DNA of 64,000 bases from Lepidonotus clava (lineage: Eukaryota > Annelida > Polychaeta > Phyllodocida > Polynoidae): contig OW387136.1 in the NCBI GenBank assembly GCA_936440205.1, forward strand, positions 50,366,232 through 50,430,231. Direction: 5' to 3'. The notes under the pieces were generated by a model, which worked only from the letters and a program-made list of their open reading frames with translations, did not search any database and was not told where the DNA came from. How positions within the stretch are numbered: the first letter of the stretch is position 1; each line of letters starts with the position of its first letter. Made by a program: the position numbers and the translations under genes. Of this stretch, positions 1 to 10,800 are shown one piece after another.

Positions 1-55
1 GCTTTTCAACCCGGCAGTGACTGGAAGACCAGCTTTTACTAGCCTGTTACATGTT

Positions 56-113
56 GGGTGAGTAACATAAGGTCGTATCTGACATAGGTAATACGACCTT
101 ATGTTACTCACCC
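56..113. repeat. Perfect 23-bp inverted repeat (hairpin)
   Basis: Arms at 56-78 and 91-113 are exact reverse complements with a 12-nt spacer. The left arm starts GGGTGAGTAACATAAGG. It lies in the intron of the minus-strand FkbM-type gene, about 75 bp past its splice donor. It may be a transposon end or a small foldback repeat; no target duplication was recognised. Confidence 0.85.
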
Positions 114-186
114 GATATAGAACAGTAACAGTAGATCTACAACTTGAATAATGATTTTTAAAAATAATGATTACAAAAAATACTAC

Positions 187-2708
187 CTGCGGCCAAGGGC
201 GGCGGCGGCCAGGGAGTACTGGCCTAGGTTGGCGCCTATGTCCAGGACGCCCAGGTAGGGGTTCTCCCTGAGGGCCCCCATGAAGAAGGCCAGTGTCTCC
301 CCCTCCCATATCCCAAACATCCGGACACTCTTTGACACCCACACGTCCTCGTCATCCCGGTGGACACACATCATGGTCCCCTGGGGGTAGATTCTTAAAT
401 CGTAGCAGTTCTTGAAGGATAGCGGGGGCGGGGTTGTGGCAGTGTTACCATTGGTATTGAGATTACGACCGCCCCAGTTAAAGATTCGCACGTGGGGGTC
501 CAGTCCTGAGAATATTTGAGTGTCCACCACCAGTGGTAAGTTCACCGCTCTCTGTGAAAGTGCGTCACCATTCGTCCTAGCTCTCTTAGACAGTATTTTA
601 GCTAAATTTTCGGTAGCAGGTGCCCGTAAAGGTCCCCTTGTGGATATGTGTGTAGGTGCCAGAGCAGGTACCTGAGCAGGTGCCCATACAGGTGCTCCAT
701 AACGTGTCTGTATATGTGCTCCATTAGGTGCCTGTACAGGTGCTCCATTAGGTGTCTGTACAGGTGCTCCATAAGGTGTCTGTATAGGTGCCTGTACAGG
801 TGCTCCATTAGGTGCCTGTACAGGTGCTCCATTAGGGATCTGTACAGGTGCTCCATAAGGTGTCTGTACAGGTGCTCCATTAGGTGTCCTTAAAGGTGCT
901 CCATTAGGTGTCTGTACAGGTGCTCCATTAGGTTTCTGTACAGGTGCCTGTACAGGTGCTCCATTAGGTGCCTGTCCAGGTGATCCATAAGGTGCCTGTA
1001 CAGGTGCTCCATAAGGTGTCTGTATAGGTGCCTGTACAGGTGCGCCATAAGGTGTCTGTACAGGTGCTCCATTAGGTGTCCTTAAAGGTGCTCCATTAGG
1101 TGTCTGTACAGGTGCTCCATTAGGTTTCTGTATAGGTGCCTGTACAGGTGCTCCATTAGGTGCTTGTCCAGGTGATCCATAAGGTGCCTGTACAGGTGCT
1201 CCATAAGGTGTCTGTTTAGGTGCCTGTACAGGTGCGCCATAAGGTGTCTGTACAGGTGCTCCATTAGGTGTCTGTACAGGTGCTCCATTAGGTGTCTGTA
1301 CAGGTGCTCCATTAGGTGTCTGTACAGGTGCCCCATAAGGTGTCTGTACAGGTGCCCCATAAGGTGTCTGTACAGGTGCCCCATTAGGTGTCTGTACAGG
1401 TGCTCCATTAGGTGTCTGTACAGGTGCTCCATTAGGTGTCTGTACAGGTGCCCCATAAGGTGTCTGTACAGGTGCCCGAGTAGGTGTCTGTACAGGTGCT
1501 CCATTAGGTGTCTGTACAGGTGCTCCATTAGGTATCTGTACAGGTGCCCCATAAGGTGTCTGTACAGGTGCTCCATTAGGTGTCTGTACAGGTGCCCCAT
1601 AAGGTGTCTGTACAGGTGCTCCATTAGGTGTCTGTACAGGTGCTCCATTAGGTGTCTGTACAGGTGCCCCATAAGGTGTCTGTACAGGTGCTCCATTAGG
1701 TGTTTCTACAGGTGCTCCATAAGGTGTCTGTACAGGTGCCCCATTAGGTGTCTGTACAGGTGCTCCATTAGGTGTCTGTACAGGTGCTCCATTAGGTGTC
1801 TGTACAGGTGCCCCATAAGGTGTCTGTACAGGTGCCCCATTAGGTGTCTGTACAGGTGCTCCATTAGGTGTCTGTACAGGTGCCCCATTAGGTGTCTGTA
1901 CAGGTGCCCCATAAGGTGTCTGTACAGGTGCTCCATTAGGTGTCTGTACAGGTGCTCCATTAGGTGTCTGTACAGGTGCTCCATAAGGTGTCTGTACAGG
2001 TGCTCCATTAGGTGTTTGTATAGGTGCCTGTACAGGTACTCTATTAGGTTCTTGTCCAGGTGCTCCATAAGTTGTCTGTATAGGTGCTCCATTAGGTGCC
2101 TGTCCAGGTGCTCCATTAGGTGTTTGTATAGGTGCCTGTACAGGTACTCTATTAGGTTCTTGTCCAGGTGCTCCATAAGGTGTCTGTACAGGTGCTCCAT
2201 TAGGTGCCTGTACAGGTGCTCCATTAGGTGTCTGTACAACTGCTCTATAAGGTGTCAGTATAGGTGCCTGTACAGGTGCTCCATTAGGTGGCTGTACAGG
2301 TGCTCCATTAGGTGCCCGTACAGTTGCTCCATTAGGTGTCTGTACAGGCACTCCATTAGGTGTCTGTACAGGTGCTCCATTAGGTGTCTGTACAGGTGCC
2401 CCATTAGGTGTCCCTATAGGTGCCTGTGCAGGCATCCTATCAGGTGTCCATGCAGGTACCCGAGCCCTCTCAGGTGCCCTGTTAGCTGCCCGTGTAGATG
2501 CATGTACAGATGCCCCTGTAGGTGTCCGTACTGGTGTCCGTGTAGGTGCCCCCTGCAGGTCCCCCTCCCCTGCCGGGGGCCCCTTCCCGCCCAGAGGCTG
2601 TTGAGATGGACACCGGCAGAAGACATAGACAATGGTCAACGTAATGAAGATATTCAAAAGATAAATTCTTCCCGAGCTCCGCAGAAATGCACCCAGTCGT
2701 ACTGACAT
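187..2708 (-). CDS. FkbM-type methyltransferase, first exon (partial gene) with giant Pro-rich repeat
   Basis: The exon opens with an ATG at 2708-2706; the eight in-frame codons before it begin with TTG and are probably 5' UTR. Residues 1-32 form a type II signal anchor (short basic tail, then a hydrophobic run ending IVYVF), so the enzyme should sit in the Golgi or another secretory membrane facing the lumen. A Pro-rich stem of 8-residue repeats (PNGAPVQT type) follows for over 600 residues. The C-terminal part begins the catalytic domain, ending in a SAM-binding motif, DIGANLGQYSL. A splice donor (CAG|GTAGTA, phase 2) closes the exon at 187. The remaining exon or exons lie left of the window. 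The paralogue at 31285-49664 has the same exon boundary and shows what the missing exon should look like. FkbM-family enzymes O-methylate small molecules or sugars; the substrate here is unknown. Confidence 0.85.
640..2560 (-). repeat. 24-bp coding minisatellite
   Basis: Roughly 75 head-to-tail 24-bp units encode PNGAPVQT and variants (PYGAPVQT, PNRVPVQA). Units are near identical in the core (about 1080-2000) and degrade toward both edges. Larger blocks are also repeated, for example 890-1075 and 1080-1260. Because the unit is a multiple of 3 bp, antisense and alternative frames also stay open; these are shadows, not genes. The paralogous exon has only a few related units (APVGAPARAPVG) at the same place. 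Confidence 0.95.
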
Positions 2709-2902
2709 GGTTACAACAGAAGCTGGAGACAATTACCAAAAGATACGTGGAAAGTTGTCTCGGCCATTCATGCTATTTTGTTTGTGGGGCAAATTACTTC
2801 CGCCTTCAGAGCGTGGCCTCCCCACCCAGGCCACCAAACGCCCCCCTCCCCCCCTCACGCTGTGTGAATGTAGCATATTTTGACCTTGTTTTTCCGTCCC
2901 CA
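2709..2902. other. Upstream region of the minus-strand FkbM-type gene
   Basis: This should contain the 5' UTR and promoter of the minus-strand gene. The bases just before the ATG are nearly the same as those before the ATG of the paralogue at 31261-31284, so the 5' leader is conserved. A C-rich stretch lies near 2820-2860. No clear TATA box was seen. Confidence 0.4.
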
Positions 2903-3539
2903 AAGGCCCGGTCACACTGAAAGACTGACCTCAAGCTACCCTTGGCGCCAAAAGGCTCCGACTGGCTTAGTGATGGTCCCCTGCTTTGCCACACTCTATG
3001 ACTGAAAGAGTCTTAATCTCTAGGCTACATATAAGCTTCTGTATAATAAGTACATTAAGAAAATATATCAATCTATAATCATATCATGTCATTTAATGAA
3101 ATATATGTATCCAGAAATTGTCTTTTTAACTATCCAACCTTTAAGGGTTATGTAAATTTCTTAAACACACTGTTGAAATAAGATTCTGTCCAAAAAACTC
3201 AATACAATCATCAATTAATTTTGACCTGAGGGCCCATAATAATGACATGGCATCATAGATGAAATAAAAGAAGTAATTGCCGGTTTACAGTGAAGCAAAG
3301 ACACGTGATATGGATTATTGCTAACTCGTTGAGTTGGGTCGGATCTTAAGGCATGCCACACCCATGATAAGACCCCTTAAGACCCGACAATCAGGTTTTA
3401 CATCTTCATCTTCTCAAGATGTACGACCCGACCAAATTGTCGTACCACTCCAGTCGTAATCATATGCCACATTGTAGGACTAAGCCCAACTCAACTCAAC
3501 TCAACCGTTGAGTTGAGTTGGGCAGTGTGGCCAGGCCTT
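2903..3539. mobile_element. Putative non-autonomous DNA transposon with 17-bp TIRs
   Basis: The left end AAGGCCCGGTCACACTG (2903-2919) matches the reverse complement of the right end (3523-3539) at 15 of 17 bases. Just inside the right end is a hairpin (3484-3523) with 16-nt arms made of GTTGA/TCAAC units, and related GAGTTGGGTCGG text occurs near 3330. No coding sequence and no certain target duplication were seen. Confidence 0.5.
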
Positions 3540-4430
3540 AAAGCTTTGGTAATACCATGGCAATACCTGACAATTGATGTTGACTTTTATCTCTAACGGG
3601 TAACTTCAGAAGACAACATGGACGATCAATGAATTAAAGCTGGCGTCCTCCAAGTGGTACTCTTTCCACACATGGCCAAACATGCAGGTCGGGGAGTCCT
3701 TAACTCGGGGGGCACTTGGTTTAGTAATGGGTACCAACTGCAGTCTGACCCACAAGGGGCTGTAGCTGTCGATTGCCAATTTGGCTGAAAAGGGGGGGCT
3801 GTCAAATGCTCAAACTACCATTTAGGAGAGCTGTCATCAATGTTAGATTATATCTATTACTAGATTTAAAGTCAATTTTATGTAATCAGAATCCTTCATT
3901 ATAGCTCTTAAGCATGTCATAACATCCTGAAATAAGAATGTGACCAGAAAATCTTTGGTAAATGCTCTTTAATAGGAGCTGTTTGTGGCTTTCCTGGAAA
4001 AGGGGGGCTGTCAGAGTTGAGTGGCGGAGGGGGGGGGGGCTGGCAGGGTACATGACGTGGATCTGAGGGAAGTGGACGTGAGGGGAGCCCTGAAACCCAA
4101 GTATATTAATCAAGTTATACATTAAAAAAATGATTTTGGGCCAAAAATAGGGGGGCCCCCCCCCCCCCCCCCCCAGGATCCACCACTGGTGGCTTTGCTT
4201 TCGATGTCTATGTCAAACTATGTAGTGGAAGGAACACCAACATATCTTCCAATCATGAAAATATTTCATTTTGCTTTATAAAATCAAATGATGCTTATAA
4301 CAACAGGGATCACAAATATATTTTGAGTATTATGACGTCATATGCATCATGAGTTTTACTTCTTTACAATCTCAATAATGAAAATCAACAAAAGGAAGCG
4401 ACATACTGGATTTTTCCGACTTTATTATCA
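3540..4430. other. Non-coding stretch with G/C homopolymer runs
   Basis: There are G-rich runs near 3790 and 4030 and a run of about 20 C near 4151-4172, of a type often left by small non-autonomous elements. One 150-bp open stretch (about 3610-3760) follows an acceptor-like site (TTCAG) and is open on both strands. I do not recognise its translation and do not call it an exon. Confidence 0.4.
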
Positions 4431-4437
4431 CACCTTT

Positions 4438-4496
4438 TGCCTGTTTCTCCTTGCATTTTTCTGTAAGAAGATTGCATAGAAGGAGGGTGACTAAAA
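4438..4496 (+). pseudogene. Decayed duplicate of the start of a SON exon
   Basis: The text from 4438 to about 4492 repeats the acceptor region and first ~30 bases of the true SON exon at 4666 (both contain TTTCTGTAAGAAGAT and GAAGGAGGG). It then diverges into an in-frame stop. The copy lacks the AG acceptor dinucleotide at the matching place, so it is probably not spliced. The offset from the real exon is about 215 bp. Confidence 0.6.
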
Positions 4497-4665
4497 GTAC
4501 AACCTTTTTTTAAAAAATCCACTCTACAAGTTTAATCATATTGCAAGTCTTCATTTGAGTTTAGTTGAAAGAAAAGAAGATAGGAAATAAAGTGTTGAAC
4601 AGATCATGTGAGATTACATACAAATTATCTTCAATAAAACATCTTTTGTCTGTATCCCTTTACAG

Positions 4666-4820
4666 ATTTCTGTAAGAAGATCGCCCAGAAGGAGGGAGAT
4701 GGCAGCTCGAGCAGCGACTCAGAAATGTTGGGGAAGATGTCGGACGAGGACGCTGAGGGACCCTTCATCCACCACCCGTTTAAAGTGCGCGAAGCCCCCA
4801 ACATCGTTATGAACATCCGG
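4666..4820 (+). CDS. SON: SON exon a (acidic HHPFKV segment)
   Basis: The acceptor is CTTTACAG and the donor GTAAGT. Two bases complete a split codon, then 51 codons follow and the exon ends in phase 0. The segment reads FCKKIAQKEG, an acidic serine run, then FIHHPFKVREAP, matching the vertebrate segment with YHHPFKL. The longer open frame to 5075 is intron read-through. Confidence 0.9.
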
Positions 4821-7800
4821 GTAAGTGTGCCAAGCCTGGCAAGCCGATTTTGTGTTTCTCTTAGTAATAAGGCATGTAAGACTTTTTTTGAAAATGTTTT
4901 AGATTTATCCAAATCTGAGGAGAATTTTTTTTTTATGGGGAATGGGGTATCCCTGAAGAAGTTTTTTTGCAAAAAAAGTGAAAGAATATGTAACCAATTT
5001 TTTCCTGTCCAAAAAATCTATTTTAGAGCTCCTCTTAAAAAAAACTGGGAAAGAATGCAATTTATCACATTATAGATTACGTATCAGTGTTCAGCATTTT
5101 CAATTTGACTTCATAATATTTTGCCCAATAAGTTTTTTTTAATCTTTTTCCGAGCAATTTTAGTATTTTACGAAGAAATGACTTTCCATTACTTAAATGC
5201 ATGGTAAAAGGGATTATAATTAGAACACCTGCAAGGAATAATATATTGGACAAGTTATATGCCAGTAACGTATGATGTCCAATGTAATGTATGTTTGACT
5301 GAAGGCATTATGGAGTCCATGGGCAGTCTTGCTTGTCCAATATACCCAGAAAGGGTGATCATTATTTCATCTCCATATTCTTCACATATAATGTGTTTCT
5401 AATTCGGATTTTCTACCTTGTTTGTGTTCCCAAGAACATGAGCATGGAATATAAATACCTGTATTCCCAGTTACACATATATTTTCCGTCTACAGCTATT
5501 AATATTCAAATTTAATCACATTTTAGTTTGGCATTTACCTCATTAGATTTTTAACTGGAAAACATTTATGAGCAATTATTGGCCCTTACATTTATGTCGG
5601 CATACGATGTCTAGAGTTAGAAGAGAGGGATATATAGTTAGTTTGTTTCTTATCACAAAGTATTCCCAACACCCGTGCGGCCCGAGTTCTCCAGTATTCG
5701 TTATGTTGAGAGGAAAGTCTGAGTCTAATTCATCAACTTTGATGCAGACTTTTCGGCTGAAAAGCATTGTCGAATAGTGTGTCAGCACTCGACCTCCTCT
5801 GCTCAGCATTCAGTCCGTTCAGTTTCCATCAAAACTCGGTATAATATCACACAGTTTAACTATTGAGGATTGAAAAACAAAACTAAAAAAAATAAGACAT
5901 GATCGCATTTGAGGGAGCTTATATATCATGCTCTTACTAGGCTGGGACCGTTCTATCGTCAATATAACATCATTCTACCACCAGCGGGCACTGTCTGCCA
6001 AGTATGTTACATGTTCAGGATGCATTAAAGTCATTTTCCTTTAATGACTCTAATTACAAAACTTGTTTCTGAAGACTGAGCTACCATTCCAATATGTAAC
6101 ACTTAGAAACTAGTTAGATGGTTTCTCCTACAATTTTCTCTGTATCTGGAGCATGACATGTCTTTACCCCCTTCTGTACTGTAATGCAAGATATACCACG
6201 GTTGACCAGGAGAACAAAAAAATGTATATAACAAATCCCGCCCATACAAGAACCCATGTGAACAGCACTCTTATATAGGCCCAGGGGTGAAATGTACACA
6301 TCAGCTGACCAGTGTCTCAGACAAACGCAAATTAACCCCCACCCACCGCCATTTCATTTTAGCATAAATTATTTATTTTGAGCCACATATAAGCTATTTT
6401 CTATTCTATTACATCAACTCATCTCATCTTATTTATCTCACTATAGTAAATACTTATTTGTAAATTATTGTTAATTGTACATTAAATGAACCCCCTAATT
6501 TTGTAACCACACTCAAAAATAGCACTGAGTGGACGGGGAGACCAGACATGTATGTTTGACTGAAACTCAGTATAATGAAATTTACAAAAACAAAAATGTA
6601 ACATTTATCTATCTGAAATCCTTCATTAACCTGGAATTCTCAAATCATTTCTTGGGGAATTCCTATTATTATGATGTAGCAAGGGGAGTACTGGAAACCC
6701 CAGAAGTTAGGGAATTCCCAAATTTTATTTTCTTTCCTTTATTATTTGCTAATACTTCAAGATTTTCCAGAAATTAATTTACAGGAAAAATAGCCATGTG
6801 AAAATTTATGGGCAAGGAACCCTTTGATATAACTTTAATAAACCATGATTGTATTTATAGCCCTCTATAACTTGCTTGTTTTAGAATGCCAAGCAGCTGC
6901 CCACCCTGACCCCGGCAGAGAAGATGGCACAGTCATCCAACCTGCGGCTTCAGTTCCCAGTGTCGAGTGGGTCGCATCACCGTGACAAGGAAGATGAATG
7001 GGTGCCTGTGGAGAAACCAAACCTAGCTGAGAAAGATTCCAAGTCGAGCCACAAGGGGACAACACCAGCCCAGCCCACTGAGGTTCCCGCCCTACCACCG
7101 CCGCCACCGCCACCAATTCCCCTGAGTGGGACGGCACCTGCTGTGAGCGCTGCCCCACCACCGCCTCCGCCACCACCGCCACCACCTTCACAGAGCATCT
7201 TCCCCGAACCACAGAAGGTGGGTAGTTACCTGTAGTGGACTTCATGAGGTCTCATCAGCTCTTTCATGAGCTCTCCCGAGATATGTGTTTTCATTAACTT
7301 CTCATAGATCCCCCTTGGTAAAATATACTTAAAAGATGCCCTTTTTTTATTATTATTTTTTAAACCTGGATTAGATGGCATACCAACTGTGGTCCTTGAG
7401 GCCCCTATCCCCTACACACAAACAGGTCTTCCAGTCCGGGTCACCACCGCACGACTGGAAACAAGGCAATATAGTCCCAATCCCAAAACCCGGCAAACAA
7501 GATCCTAAGTGGCCAATCACCCTCCTGCAGATTATGAGCAAGCTCCTAGAGAAGATTGTCTTCAAACGCATCAAGCACTGTAGGGCCATAACCAAGAACC
7601 CTTTCCACGACAACCTCTTTGGATTCTTCCTTGACCTAGAGAAAGCATTCAAGCTTGTTAACCACACTGTTGTCCTACATACTCTTGCCAGAAAGGGAGT
7701 ATCCAGCATACTCCTCTGATTTTGTTGCAGGCTACCTCAGTAGCAGAGCTGCAAGGGTCACTTTCCAGGGAGTAACCTCAGACTACATTCCACTACACAA

Positions 7801-10800
7801 TGGAGTACCACAAGGAGAAGTGCTCAGCACATTAGTCTTCAATGCAGTAATGGAACAGCTGTTAGAACTGCAGATCCAGGGCACAACAATATACTCCTAT
7901 GCAGACCACTTTGCCCTGGTCTGCAATGATAGGTTCAATGCAGTGAGCACTGCAACCAAGGCCCTGACAACCATCACCCATGCTTGCAGGGGCCTTGGAC
8001 TTAAGGTTTCGCTACCAAAGATGAAGGCAATGTACATTCTGCAACCTGACAAAGGAATACGCCTTGAGATAGGAGCTGAGATCGATTGGGTACCCTTATA
8101 CAAGTATCTAGGGGTATGCTTAGACTTCTACCTCTCCCTAGAATACCAGGTAAAGGAGCTCTCTAACTGTTTGACCAAATTACTCCCTGGCATGGCAGCT
8201 GGGGAGCTGGCCCTTCCGTACAGTGCCTTTTCAACAAGCAGGCTATTCATTCCTTAGTGGACTATGCTGTATCCCTGCTGTCACTCCTGCTTGACCAACA
8301 ACTCAACTCAGCAAACAGACGCCACAACCAGCTTCTGCTCAACAAACTAGAGACTGTCCAAAACATCGCACTGAGACGCATCCTCTCTACTCCTATCCGG
8401 ACAAGAATGGGCAGCATCCGGATCAAGGCTGAGGTACCACCACTCATCATCAGGATTGAGGAGGTGACCTGTGTCTTTGTAACCAAAATGGCAAGCACAC
8501 CATCCTTTCAAATGGCCACCTCAGTCAGAGCTCAGCTACAAGAAGCTCCACTCCCCCGAGACAGACCTTGAGCCGGCATCTAGGGAATGGTGGAAAAGAC
8601 CGTCAGGGTAGGCGGCCAAACCACCAGCATCCCAAAACCCCTAATCTTTGCCCCCTGGAAGAAAGTTTCAATCAAAACTGTAGTCAACATGCCTCAATTC
8701 ATTGCTAAGGCTAACACACATGTCCTCCACACACATGCCCAAGCAGAAACTGAGGAACTCAAACAGGCTCATTCAGGCGCCCTCATCACCTTCACAGATG
8801 GCAGCTTGGACCCACAGTCCAGAGAGGCTGGAGCTGCATTTGTGGTGCATGAAAAGGGGATACTGATGGGCACCAGGCTTCTCCTCAACCCTCACAACTG
8901 AACTAGCAGCCATTCTTATGGCACTACATTACACAAATCCATACACTATGGAGACACTATGCAGCATCCGAGCATCAAAGAATCTGGTCACTGTCCTACA
9001 TTCAGTCCCATCCCATGTTGGGCTCAGTGGCAATGACAGAGCAGACAGAGTGGCTAAGCAAGCTTCAAAGAAAAAAGATGCAAAAATGGTAGTCACGGAA
9101 CCATCTCTGGCCCAGGTGAAAAGTACCATCCACAGGAACTTGAGACAAAGATGGAGGGATAGTTTCAAGAACATTGAATCATCAACAAGCTGGGACTGGT
9201 TCTCTGACCTGATCCAGATCATCCCCCACCCACCTACAAACTGAATAGAAAGACACAATCAATAGTAGCAAGATTCAGTCTTGGATACAGATTCAGACTT
9301 GGATACAGGAGGCCGATAGATGTCCCTGACTACAGGAACTACTGCTGAAACACCACACAATTCTCCATTCGACACATCCTAGCTAGTTGCCCACAAATGA
9401 ACTTTGCATCTCTGGCCCACTTCCTTAAGGCAGAAGAGGTTTCTCACCTCACCATGAAAGAACTGGCTCTGTATGTCATGAATGGTTGAGCCGAGACAAA
9501 GTATGTTGACCTTGTCAACTTCTTCTTAGCCTACTGTGACAAACTCTGAACGAACAACTCGCAAACGTCACTCTGACACCATCATGGTCATGACCACCTA
9601 GAGACCACTTTGCTCATTGCACATTCATGTATTCCCCAGGAATTGTTCTAGTATTCTCCAAGATCTGGCTAAGACACTCAACATGTGCTGCCTAGCCAGG
9701 CGAAGCGCTGTCAGGGCCATGCCCCTAGTATCCCACAAACAAACAAACCAATCCAAGTTCCAATCTTCCGTAAAGGTAAATTAGGAACAATATCAATTCA
9801 CAGAGTCATTCATGACAAGGAAAACGACCACATACCACAGCGCATACAATAGTTCCAATAAACATGCAGATTAATAAGTGATTGTACTTGTGTGTGTGGT
9901 AGCTGAGATCAAAATGCACACAAAAAGTTTCCTATATAGAAATGATAATTCATAGGTCATAAATCATTAATCCCAGTTAAATCAATCATTCTTCGTAAAT
10001 CATAATTTACATTTTGTCGCCCTTATGTCTATATTTAGTAAATGTTAATGCTCACCGATATTAGAAGTAGAGTAAAATCACATAATTTGGGGGATAAGCT
10101 TGATCACTCGGAATAATTCTTTTTATTCATATCATTTTCTTAAAAATTGAAATTACCTGTCTTAAAAACGTTTGAAAGCTTTGCCAAAGTGAAGGAATTG
10201 ATAACAAGGTTGTTAAATGAGGGTGAAATAACATACAAAGACCTTTTGATATAATGTACAAGGGTCTTAATTTTAAAATTGTATAGATGTTTTTAAATGC
10301 ATAAGCAGATCATCATGTCTAAAGTGATAGGAAGTCACTCAGGAAACACAATCTCACTCTTACAAGATTTCTTCTCCTTTAACAGATACCCATAAACATT
10401 GGTGCAATTGTCTCCGAACGCCTCTCAGCCATGCGTAAACTACAGGACAACCCAAACGACGTGGTGGCCATTGGCACTATGTACAAGGCCCAGCAGCAGA
10501 TGAATGAGTGGGCAGCCTCAAAACAGCTCCCTGGTCAGTTCACAGGGTCAACGGGGGTCACCGTACTCTCGCAGCAGGAGCTGTCTGGGGTGGACAAGCA
10601 CAAACAGGCCTGGATCAAAAAGGTGGGCACCCTACATGCAGTCTGATCTATGCGGGCGAGCGCACTCTCTGCTCTGCGCGATTACCTGTGCAAGGGTAAC
10701 TCAAAGAGTGCATGTGTGGTGATGAAGAGTCTCAGATGCAATGTTTAAGATTTCATGTATCTCAATTAATTGTTTTCTTTTCAATTATATATTTATGTTT

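Noticed and set aside
602-2239. Long minus- and plus-strand frames of MEHLYRHL or LYRCSIRC repeats
   Set aside because: They are other-frame readings of the 24-bp minisatellite in the FkbM-type exon. No start context, domain or conservation supports them.
640-2560. CRISPR-like array
   Set aside because: Regular repeats, but there are no unique spacers, the unit is coding in frame, and the context is a eukaryotic exon.
3610-3760. Possible host exon after an acceptor-like TTCAG
   Set aside because: Open for about 50 codons on both strands, but no recognisable family, no donor in a good place, and the flanks look repeat-like.
4151-4172. Poly-C run as a functional quadruplex or i-motif
   Set aside because: Several similar C/G runs (3790, 4030, 13628, 52345) occur in repeat-like text; slippage or assembly padding is a simpler explanation.
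4725-5075. SON exon a extended to 5075
   Set aside because: The frame continues past a good GTAAGT donor into AT-rich sequence; the family match stops at the donor.
6977-7198. Polyglycine frame opposite SON exon b
   Set aside because: Complement of the CCACCG polyproline repeat in a confirmed SON exon.
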